A stretch of DNA of 42,116 bases from an uncultured Faecalibacterium sp. (GTDB lineage Bacteria; Bacillota; Clostridia; Oscillospirales; Ruminococcaceae). The stretch is taken from the NCBI GenBank assembly GCA_934512105.1, contig CAKSWQ010000016.1:1-42116 (forward strand). The letters are read 5' to 3'. This document shows, one piece after another, positions 7,590 through 14,507 of the stretch (position 1 is the stretch's first letter; each line of letters begins with the position of its first letter). The translations under genes were made by a program, and so were the position numbers. The notes beneath the pieces were generated by a model. That model saw only the letters and a list, made by a program, of their open reading frames with translations, was not told the DNA's origin and did no database searches.

Positions 7590-8806
7590 AAAAGCTTCAT
7601 CGCGGCGGCAGCACCCCGGACGGAGAACCGCTTTCCGCCGGGCGGGTGGAATATCTGGAGGCAGCGCGCCAGCGGGTGCACCGCCGCCGTCTGCGCCGCA
7701 CCGTCATTCTGCTGGCGGCACTTATACTGGTCACCCTGTTTGCCACCGGCGTGGTGGGAACTTCCATCGCCCGGGTGAAGGATCTGGTGGATACGGTGCA
7801 CATCGCTCTGTCCCCGGCGGTGGGCTGGCCGCAGCAGACCGGCCTTGGCGAGCTGACAGTAGTGCAGTCCATGTCTGACAGCTTTGTGGCGATGGACGAG
7901 GATGCCTGCGTGGTGTACAGCCTTGGCGGCACCCGCCTTGCCAGCATCCAGAGCGGCTATGCCCGCCCGGCGCTGGCTGCGGGCAAGACCCGTTTGGTAC
8001 TGTATAACCGCTCCGGCAACGAGCTGCGGGTGGAAAGCCGCACCCAGAACCTGTACAGCAAAACGCTGGAAAACAGCATCTACCTGTGCGCCATGTCGGA
8101 CACCGGCACGCTGGCAGTGGCCACCGATTCCGCTGACAGCACCGCCCTGCTGACCGTGTATACCCCCACCATGAGCGAACAGCTGCACTGGGATATGACC
8201 AGCGCACAGGGCACCCCGGTGCGGATGGCCTTTGCCGCCGACAGCCGCCGTCTGGCGGTGGCGGCGGTCACTTCCAGTGCCGGACAACTGCAAGCAAACC
8301 TCTTTGTGCTCAACCTTGCGCAGGGCGACCCGGTGCAGCTGAGCAGTGGGGACAGCGTGCCCCAGTGGCTGGGCTGGCTGAACAACGACACCGTGCTGGC
8401 TGTGTACGAGAACTGCGCCGTGGTGTACGGCGCGGACGGCGGCGAGCGGGGACGCTTTGACCTTGGCGGCGGCAGTCTTGTCAGCGTTTCGCAGGACGGC
8501 GCAAACGCTGCCCTGCTGCTGGAAAACGGGCAGGTGTGCACCGCTGTGCTGCTGGATAAGGACCTGAACGTGCAGTACAGCGGCAACGTGCCGGCGGCAA
8601 ACCAGATCCTGCGCCGGGGCGAAAACTTTTATCTGCTCACCGACAGCGGCGTGGAATGCTTTGCCGCAGACGGGGTGTACCAGTGGGGACAGACGCTTTC
8701 TGTCCGTCCGCAGGCGCTGATCGCGGGCAAGCAGCTGCTGGTGCTGTGCGGCAACACGGTGCAGCAGATCGCTCCGCCGGAGCAAACGGCTTCCAGCGCC
8801 CGGTGA
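7586..8806 (+). CDS. DUF5711-like membrane-anchored propeller protein
   Basis: 406 residues from ATG 7586, which overlaps the truA stop as ATGA and follows GGAGGAGGAG. A basic cytoplasmic N-terminus (VHRRRLRRT) leads into one membrane helix (about 40-60, VILLAALILVTLFATGVVG); the rest is predicted extracellular with repeating beta motifs such as DEDACVVYSLGGTRLASI and GAVVYGADGGERGRF, suggesting a beta-propeller. I recall such proteins as DUF5711 in Clostridia, next to CvpA-like proteins as here, but that name rests on memory. The function is unknown; a cell-surface or envelope role is inferred only from topology. Confidence 0.7.
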   Translation: MKKLHRGGSTPDGEPLSAGRVEYLEAARQRVHRRRLRRTVILLAALILVTLFATGVVGTSIARVKDLVDTVHIALSPAVGWPQQTGLGELTVVQSMSDSFVAMDEDACVVYSLGGTRLASIQSGYARPALAAGKTRLVLYNRSGNELRVESRTQNLYSKTLENSIYLCAMSDTGTLAVATDSADSTALLTVYTPTMSEQLHWDMTSAQGTPVRMAFAADSRRLAVAAVTSSAGQLQANLFVLNLAQGDPVQLSSGDSVPQWLGWLNNDTVLAVYENCAVVYGADGGERGRFDLGGGSLVSVSQDGANAALLLENGQVCTAVLLDKDLNVQYSGNVPAANQILRRGENFYLLTDSGVECFAADGVYQWGQTLSVRPQALIAGKQLLVLCGNTVQQIAPPEQTASSAR

Positions 8807-8867
8807 ACGAGGGGAAAAAACAGTATTTTTGCGGGGAAAGTGATCTTTATAACAGGGAAAACAAGGT

Positions 8868-9563
8868 ATGTTCAAGAATCCGTCATTTCTTTTTGATATT
8901 CTATGTACGGTGGTATGGCTGGTGCTGATGGTGCGCTACGCCCGCAAGGGCTTTCTGGCGTCCATCGTGCAGCTGTCCGGCAACCTCATCAGCCTGCTGG
9001 GTGCACGGCAGTGTTCTGCCGCCTGTGCGGGCTGGGTGTTCGAAAATCTGCTGGCCGGGGGCTTCCGCACCCAGATCGCCGCCCATCTTTCGGAGGACGG
9101 CGTGGTCAACCTTTCCGGCATAGCCCAGCAGTACGCGGGCTTTCTGCCCGAGAGCTTCCGCGCCTCCATCGTGGCGGCCTGTGAGCGCAGCATCAACGCC
9201 GTGCTGGCAGATAACGCCGTGGTGCTGGCCGATACCATCGTGGAAAAAGTATTGCAGCCGCTGCTCACCCCGGTGATCATGCTGGTGCTGTTCTTTGTGT
9301 TCTACGCGGTGCTGCGGCTGCTGGTCAGTATGCTGGTCACCGTGCTGGGGCTGGTGAATAAGCTGCCGGTCATCGGCACTGTCAACCGGGGTCTTGGCTG
9401 GCTGACCGGCGGCATGACCGCACTGCTGGACTTATACCTCGTGCTGTGCGTGGTGTGGGGCCTTGTGGTCATCACCGGCGGCAACCTGAATGTGCTCAAC
9501 GACACTGTAATGCGCAGCAGTCTTTACTATAAAGCGTTTAATATGTTCAACCCCTTTTTGTAA
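8868..9563 (+). CDS. CvpA family membrane protein
   Basis: 231 residues with hydrophobic segments near 7-25, 32-48, 135-160 and 180-210, and the family feature of a loop rich in small residues before a long helix pair (LLTPVIMLVLFFVFYAVLRLLVSM). Proteins of the CvpA/colicin V production family are linked to envelope homeostasis, but the molecular role is not settled. ATG 8868 follows ACAAGGT. It sits between the DUF5711-like gene and the Clp ATPase, 21 bases before the latter, probably in one transcript. Confidence 0.75.
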   Translation: MFKNPSFLFDILCTVVWLVLMVRYARKGFLASIVQLSGNLISLLGARQCSAACAGWVFENLLAGGFRTQIAAHLSEDGVVNLSGIAQQYAGFLPESFRASIVAACERSINAVLADNAVVLADTIVEKVLQPLLTPVIMLVLFFVFYAVLRLLVSMLVTVLGLVNKLPVIGTVNRGLGWLTGGMTALLDLYLVLCVVWGLVVITGGNLNVLNDTVMRSSLYYKAFNMFNPFL

Positions 9564-9584
9564 CAGGGGCGACAAGGAGGAACT

Positions 9585-11894
9585 ATGGTCTGTATTCGAT
9601 GCCAGAAGCGTCCGGCGATCATCTTTATCCAGCGGATGGAGAATGGTCAGATGAAGCAGGAGGGGTACTGTCTGCACTGTGCCCGGGAGCTGCACATCAA
9701 GCCCGTGGACGATCTGATGAAACAATTCGGGATGTCGGAGCAGGATCTGGATAACATGGAAAACCGCATGGAGAGCATGATGGAGGAGCTGGGCGACTCC
9801 AACCCCCTTTCCATGCTGATGAATATGTCCGGCAGCGGCGAGGATGCCGATGCGGAGAACATGGACGAGGATCTTGTACCCGGCAGCAATGCCACCTTCC
9901 CGCTGGGCTTTACCGGCACGGAGAAGCAGGACGGCGAAAAAAAGGCCGACCGCAAAAACGGCAAAAAGCCGCCCAAGCGCAAGTTTTTGGACACCTACTG
10001 CGAAAACCTGACCCGCAAGGCGCGGGAGGGCAAGCTGGATGATATCATCGGCCGCGACCGCGAAATTTACCGCACCATCCAGATCCTGAGCCGCCGCCAG
10101 AAGAATAACCCCTGCCTCATCGGTGAAGCCGGTGTGGGCAAGACCGCCATCGCCGAGGGCATTGCCGAGCGCATTGCCAAGGGACAGGTGCCCATCGGCC
10201 TGCGGGATAAGGAAATTTTCCTGCTGGACCTCACCAGCCTTGTGGCAGGCACCCAGTTCCGCGGCCAGTTCGAGCAGCGGGTCAAGGGCCTGCTGAGCGA
10301 GGTAAAAGCCGCAGGCAACGTGATCCTGTTCATTGACGAGATCCACACCATCACCTCTGCCGGTGAGAGCGAGGGTGCCATGAACGCGGGCAACATCTTG
10401 AAGCCCGCCCTTTCCCGCGGTGAGATTCAGGTCATCGGCGCTACCACCTTTACCGAGTACCGCAAGTACATTGAAAAAGATCAGGCGTTGGAACGCCGTT
10501 TCCAGCCCGTGCGGGTGGAGGAGCCCAGCGTAGCCGACACCCTTGCCGTGATGAACGGCATCAAGCGCTACTACGAGCAGCACCACCATGTGCAGGTGCC
10601 CGCCGAGGTGCTTTCGGCGGTGGTCACCCTGAGCGAGCGGTACATCACCGACCGCTTCCTGCCGGATAAGGCCATCGACCTGCTGGACGAAGCCTGCGCC
10701 TGCTGCAATCTGGCGCACCCGGTCATCTCCGAGTATCTGGGCATGCAGAAGGAACTGGACGCTTTGAAGCAGGAAGAAGCCGAGATGGAAAGCGCGGATG
10801 TGAACGAAGCCATCGACTACGAGCGCGTAGCCGAGCGCAAGACCCGCATCGCCAAGCTGGAATCCGAGCTGCCCGCAAAGCAGGCCGCTGCCAGCGAAAT
10901 TCAGGTGACCATGGACGATGTGGCCAAGGTCATCGAGCTGTGGACGGGCATCCCGGCGGTGAAAATTCGGGAGACCGAGTTCGTCAAGCTGGCAGGGCTG
11001 GAAAACGCCCTCAAGCAGAAGGTCATCGGGCAGGACGAAGCCGTGCATCTGGTGGCACAGGCCATCAAGCGCAGCCGCGCCGACCTTTCCGGCCGCCGCC
11101 GTCCCGCAAGCTTCATCTTTGTGGGCCCCACCGGCGTGGGCAAGACCGAGCTGGTCAAGCAGCTGGCAAATCAGTTGTTCGACGGCCCCGACCCGCTCAT
11201 CCGTCTGGACATGAGCGAGTACATGGAAAAATACGCGGTGTCCCGCATGATCGGTTCGCCTCCGGGCTATGTGGGCTACGAGGAGGCCGGTCAGCTCACC
11301 GAGAAGGTGCGCCGCCGTCCCTACAGCGTGGTGCTGTTTGACGAGATCGAAAAGGCACACCCGGATGTGATGAACATTCTGCTGCAGATTCTGGACGAGG
11401 GCAAGATCAACGATGCGCAGGGACGCACGGTGGATTTTTCCAACACGGTCATCTGCATGACCTCCAACGCCGGCAGCAGCGACCAGAGCGCGGGCAGCCT
11501 TGGCTTTAACAAGAGCGACGCCCAGCGCAGCGAGGAAAAGACCCGCAAGGCGCTGGCACAGTTCCTGCGCCCGGAGTTCCTTGGCCGCGTGGACGAGGTC
11601 ATCGCCTTCAAGCCCCTGACCGAGGAGACCCTGCAGGGCATTGCCGCCCTGATGCTGGACGAGTACAAGCCCGGCATGGAAGCCAAGGGCATCGCTTACA
11701 GCTACACCCCGGCAGCGCTCAAGGCGCTGGTGCAAAAGAGTCAGGGCGGGCGCTTTGGCGCACGCGACCTGCGCCGCACCATCCGCAAAGCGGTGGAGGA
11801 CCCCGCCGCCGAGCGCCTCATCGACGGCACGCTGGCATCCGGCGGCACCCTTGTGGTGGATGCCGATGAAAACGGCGAAGTCGTGCTGAAATAA
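9585..11894 (+). CDS. Clp ATPase of ClpE/ClpC type with N-terminal zinc finger
   Basis: AAA+ unfoldase, 769 residues. An N-terminal zinc ribbon (C3, C6, C29, C32 in CIRC and YCLHC) resembles that of ClpE rather than the double N-domain of ClpC. A Met- and acid-rich linker (about 45-110) follows. The first AAA+ domain has Walker A GEAGVGKT (180-187); a short coiled insert (about 385-435) comes next, and the second AAA+ domain has Walker A GPTGVGKT (514-521) and Walker B VVLFDEIEKAH. LGF in GSLGFNKSD is at the place of the ClpP-docking tripeptide, so it probably feeds ClpP. A perfect terminator follows. No CtsR gene or clear CtsR operator was seen upstream. Confidence 0.9.
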   Translation: MVCIRCQKRPAIIFIQRMENGQMKQEGYCLHCARELHIKPVDDLMKQFGMSEQDLDNMENRMESMMEELGDSNPLSMLMNMSGSGEDADAENMDEDLVPGSNATFPLGFTGTEKQDGEKKADRKNGKKPPKRKFLDTYCENLTRKAREGKLDDIIGRDREIYRTIQILSRRQKNNPCLIGEAGVGKTAIAEGIAERIAKGQVPIGLRDKEIFLLDLTSLVAGTQFRGQFEQRVKGLLSEVKAAGNVILFIDEIHTITSAGESEGAMNAGNILKPALSRGEIQVIGATTFTEYRKYIEKDQALERRFQPVRVEEPSVADTLAVMNGIKRYYEQHHHVQVPAEVLSAVVTLSERYITDRFLPDKAIDLLDEACACCNLAHPVISEYLGMQKELDALKQEEAEMESADVNEAIDYERVAERKTRIAKLESELPAKQAAASEIQVTMDDVAKVIELWTGIPAVKIRETEFVKLAGLENALKQKVIGQDEAVHLVAQAIKRSRADLSGRRRPASFIFVGPTGVGKTELVKQLANQLFDGPDPLIRLDMSEYMEKYAVSRMIGSPPGYVGYEEAGQLTEKVRRRPYSVVLFDEIEKAHPDVMNILLQILDEGKINDAQGRTVDFSNTVICMTSNAGSSDQSAGSLGFNKSDAQRSEEKTRKALAQFLRPEFLGRVDEVIAFKPLTEETLQGIAALMLDEYKPGMEAKGIAYSYTPAALKALVQKSQGGRFGARDLRRTIRKAVEDPAAERLIDGTLASGGTLVVDADENGEVVLK

Positions 11895-11904
11895 TCGTAA
11901 CCGC

Positions 11905-11942
11905 AAAGCACCCCGGCTGGAAACAGCCGGGGTGCTTTTTGT
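11905..11942 (+). terminator. Terminator of the Clp ATPase transcript
   Basis: A 15-bp perfect stem (11905-11919 with 11924-11938), GAAA tetraloop and T-tract, 10 bases after the stop codon. Confidence 0.95.
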
Positions 11943-11972
11943 CTGCGTGCAAAAACTTTTTGTAATATATAC

Positions 11973-12001
11973 TTGACATTTAGAATGGTAAATGATACTA
12001 T
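11973..12001 (+). promoter_or_regulatory. Sigma-A promoter of the XRE regulator, with operator-like palindrome
   Basis: TTGACA at 11973-11978 and TACTAT at 11996-12001 are separated by 17 bases. Between them ATTTA (11978-11982) and TAAAT (11989-11993) form the arms of an imperfect palindrome, placed where a bound repressor would block polymerase. Autorepression by the downstream regulator is an inference. Confidence 0.8.
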
Positions 12002-12051
12002 ATGTCCAGAGGATAAAACAAATGCCGACCCGGCAGGAAAGGAGCATATCA

Positions 12052-12249
12052 ATGCCGAAGAACCTGAAATTAAAGGCCGCCCGTGCGGAAAAGGATATGA
12101 CGCAAGGAGCGCTTGCCGAGGCGGCAGGCGTTTCGCGCCAGACCATCAACGCCATTGAAAAAGGGGAGTACAACCCCACCATCAACCTTTGCCGCAGTAT
12201 CTGTAAAATTCTGGATAAGACACTGGATGAACTGTTCTGGGAGGAATAA
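12052..12249 (+). CDS. Small XRE-family transcriptional regulator
   Basis: 65 residues, consisting of little more than one Cro/C1-type helix-turn-helix: LKAARAEKDMTQGALAEAAGVSRQTINAIEKGEYNPTI, with the recognition helix around VSRQTINAIE. The end, ICKILDKTLDELFWEE, is typical of YozG-like short regulators. ATG 12052 is preceded by AGGAAAGGAG at 8 bases; an upstream in-frame ATG at 11992 overlaps the -10 box and is rejected. The next gene starts 3 bases after the stop, so the regulator and the membrane protein form a unit. Confidence 0.9.
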   Translation: MPKNLKLKAARAEKDMTQGALAEAAGVSRQTINAIEKGEYNPTINLCRSICKILDKTLDELFWEE

Positions 12250-12252
12250 ACT

Positions 12253-12696
12253 ATGAAATTTTCACTGTATAGCAAGAAAAACCAGTTGGACGAGATGCAG
12301 GAGCAGACCCTGCGCAAAATTGAAAGCCATGGCTTCTGGCTGCTGTGGGGCAGCCTTCTGGCGGCGTGGATCGTGCAGACGGTGTTCGGGGCTGCGGACA
12401 AGGCTGCCGGAGAGTGGGTCGTATTCATGATCGGCTGCATCTATATGAGTGTCGCGTGTCTGCGCAATGGTCTGTGGGATCGCCACCTTTCGGATACGCC
12501 CCCGGCCAATGCCGTGTGGTCTCTGGTGGCTGCGGTGGCGGTTACGCTGATCAGCGGGTTTTCCCGTGGATACTGGGTCGGTGCCGCTTTTACCGGTGTT
12601 TTTACCGGCATCCTGTGCTTTGCATTGCTGCAACTGTGCGCCACTCTGACACGCAAACGGCGCGAGCATCTGGATGACCCGAAGGACGGAGAGTAA
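12253..12696 (+). CDS. Four-helix membrane protein cotranscribed with XRE regulator
   Basis: 147 residues. A charged N-terminus (QLDEMQEQTLRKIESHG) precedes four predicted helices near 30-47, 54-70, 88-104 and 108-128, and the tail is charged. I do not recognise the family securely; similar small membrane proteins of unknown function commonly sit next to YozG-like regulators in Firmicutes. Coupled to the regulator by a 3-base gap and closed by a terminator, the pair is a self-contained module. Possible roles (sensing, immunity, stress) cannot be read from sequence. Confidence 0.8.
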   Translation: MKFSLYSKKNQLDEMQEQTLRKIESHGFWLLWGSLLAAWIVQTVFGAADKAAGEWVVFMIGCIYMSVACLRNGLWDRHLSDTPPANAVWSLVAAVAVTLISGFSRGYWVGAAFTGVFTGILCFALLQLCATLTRKRREHLDDPKDGE

Positions 12697-12704
12697 TATT
12701 ACAC

Positions 12705-12746
12705 AAAGGGGCTGCTGCACAGCATTTGATGCAGCAGCCCCTTTTT
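12705..12746 (+). terminator. Terminator of the XRE-membrane protein unit
   Basis: A 14-bp perfect stem (12705-12718 with 12731-12744), a 12-base loop and a T-run. Confidence 0.92.
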
Positions 12747-12772
12747 GCATGGGTGCATGATATTATCCCGCA

Positions 12773-12801
12773 TTGACAAAACTGCGCAGAATAAGTACAA
12801 T
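12773..12801 (+). promoter_or_regulatory. Sigma-A promoter of gltX
   Basis: TTGACA at 12773-12778, a 17-base spacer and TACAAT at 12796-12801. The predicted leader is under 50 bases, too short for a T-box. Confidence 0.85.
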
Positions 12802-12853
12802 AAAACATAGCTATCCGCAAATTTTTTGCATGAGAATAAAGGAGCGTTTTTCT

Positions 12854-14323
12854 ATGCCGAGCAATAAAGTCCGCACCCGTTTTGCGCCGTCGCCCACGGG
12901 TTATATGCACGTTGGCAACCTGCGCACTGCCCTGTACACCTACCTGATGGCAAAGCACGAGGATGGCACCTTCATCCTGCGCATCGAGGATACCGATCAG
13001 GGCCGCTATGTGGAGGGCGCTGTGGATGTCATCTACAACACCCTGCGGGAGACCGGCCTGCTGTGGGACGAAGGCCCGGACATCGGCGGCCCCGTGGGCC
13101 CCTATGTGCAGAGCGAGCGCATGGGCATGTTCAAGCAGTATGCCGAGCAGCTGGTGGCAGAAGGCAAGGCCTATTACTGCTTCTGCACCGAGGAGCGGCT
13201 GGAGGCCCTGCACGCCGAGCAGCGCGCTGCCGGTGAGATGACCCACTACGACGGCTGCTGCCGCGAGCTGCCCAAGGAGGAAGTGGAAAAGCGCCTTGCC
13301 GCAGGCCAGCCTTACGTCATCCGCCAGAAGATCCCCCGCGAGGGCGTGACCGGCTTTGACGATGTGGTGTACGGCCACATCGAGGTGAACAACAGCGAGA
13401 TGGACGACCAGATCCTCATCAAGACCGACGGAATGCCCACCTACAACTTTGCGAACGTTGTGGACGACCACCTGATGGGCATCACCCACGTCATCCGCGG
13501 CAGCGAGTACCTGTCCTCCACCCCCAAGTACAACCTGCTGTATCAGGCCTTTGGCTGGGACATCCCCACCTATATCCACTGCCCGCCGGTGATGAAGGAC
13601 GCCCAGAACAAGCTGTCCAAGCGCAACGGCGATGCAAGCTATCAGGATCTGGTGGCAAAGGGCTACCTGACCGAGGCTGTGCTGAACTATATCTGCCTGC
13701 TGGGCTGGAGCCCCCGCGGCGAGTACGCCGAGCAGGAGATCTTCTCCCTGCCGGAGCTGGTCAAAATTTGGTCCCCGGAGGGCATCTCCAAGTCCCCCGC
13801 CATCTTCGACCCCCTCAAGCTGCGCGCCATCAATGCGGAGTATATCCGCCGCCTGAGCCCCGAGGAGTTCCAGAAAAAGGCCGAGCCGTGGATCGACAGC
13901 GCCGTGCACAGCGCCATCGACAAAAAGCTGCTGTGCGCAAACCTGCAGCCCCGGTGCGAGGTGCTGGGCGAGATCCCCGAGCAGCTGGATTTCTTTGACG
14001 CCATGCCGGAGTATGACGTGAGCCTGTATGCAAACAAAAAGCAAAAGACCACCCCGGACTCTGCCAAGGAAGCGCTGGAAGCTCTGCTGCCGGTGCTGAG
14101 CGATGAGGCGCTGGATTTTGCAAACCGCGATGCCGTGTTCGATGCCTGCAAGGCCAAGGCCGAGGAGCTGGGCAAAAAGAACGGCTGGCTGCTCTACCCG
14201 CTGGGCATTGCCCTTTCCGGCAAGCAGCGCACCCCCGGCGGCGGCACCGACCTTGCCTGCATGATGGGCCGCGAAAAGACCCTGCAGCGCGTGCAGGATG
14301 CCCTTGCAAAGCTGAACGGTTAA
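12854..14323 (+). CDS. gltX: Glutamate--tRNA ligase GltX
   Basis: Charges tRNA-Glu (and often tRNA-Gln in organisms using GatCAB). 489 residues. The class I signature is HVGN within APSPTGYMHVGNLRTAL (11-27), the zinc-ribbon-like region has CFCTEERLEALH, and the KMSKS-equivalent is KLSKR (253-257). The C-terminal half is the helical anticodon-binding domain. ATG 12854 is chosen because AAAGGAG precedes it by 9 bases; an ATG at 12773 coincides with the promoter. It stands alone between its own promoter and terminator. Confidence 0.96.
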   Translation: MPSNKVRTRFAPSPTGYMHVGNLRTALYTYLMAKHEDGTFILRIEDTDQGRYVEGAVDVIYNTLRETGLLWDEGPDIGGPVGPYVQSERMGMFKQYAEQLVAEGKAYYCFCTEERLEALHAEQRAAGEMTHYDGCCRELPKEEVEKRLAAGQPYVIRQKIPREGVTGFDDVVYGHIEVNNSEMDDQILIKTDGMPTYNFANVVDDHLMGITHVIRGSEYLSSTPKYNLLYQAFGWDIPTYIHCPPVMKDAQNKLSKRNGDASYQDLVAKGYLTEAVLNYICLLGWSPRGEYAEQEIFSLPELVKIWSPEGISKSPAIFDPLKLRAINAEYIRRLSPEEFQKKAEPWIDSAVHSAIDKKLLCANLQPRCEVLGEIPEQLDFFDAMPEYDVSLYANKKQKTTPDSAKEALEALLPVLSDEALDFANRDAVFDACKAKAEELGKKNGWLLYPLGIALSGKQRTPGGGTDLACMMGREKTLQRVQDALAKLNG

Positions 14324-14341
14324 GTTTTACAAAATCCCCCC

Positions 14342-14379
14342 AAAGCCCTGCGGCAAAATGACGGCCGCAGGGCTTTTTT
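14342..14379 (+). terminator. Terminator of gltX
   Basis: A 13-bp stem (14342-14354 with 14364-14376) followed by a six-T run. Confidence 0.93.
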
Positions 14380-14475
14380 GCGTCTTTGGGCGGGTTTGGG
14401 GTGGTTCTATGCACCGCGCCAAAAAGCGCCGCTGCCCCGCGTTACAGTATATGCAGACAGTGCGGGGAGCAGAAC

Positions 14476-14507
14476 AAAAATTCCCCGCCGGAAAGCGGGG
14501 AGTTTTT
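14476..14507 (+). promoter_or_regulatory. Hairpin masking the spoIIE ribosome site
   Basis: Positions 14480-14488 pair with 14495-14503 (9 bp, one G-U, loop CGGAAA), extended by A-T pairs down to 14476/14507. The 3' arm contains the ribosome site GGGGAG (14497-14502), and five Ts lead straight into ATG 14508. The shape is that of an intrinsic terminator placed on a start codon. Confidence 0.6.

Noticed and set aside
9432..12440. A 1002-codon open frame antisense to the Clp ATPase
   Set aside because: It is a GC-rich shadow: no ribosome site at its start, low-complexity His/Gln/Leu-rich translation with no domain, and the opposite strand carries a full conserved gene.
12746..12853. T-box or other riboswitch before gltX
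   Set aside because: The leader after the promoter is only about 45 bases, with no T-box sequence and no antiterminator pair.
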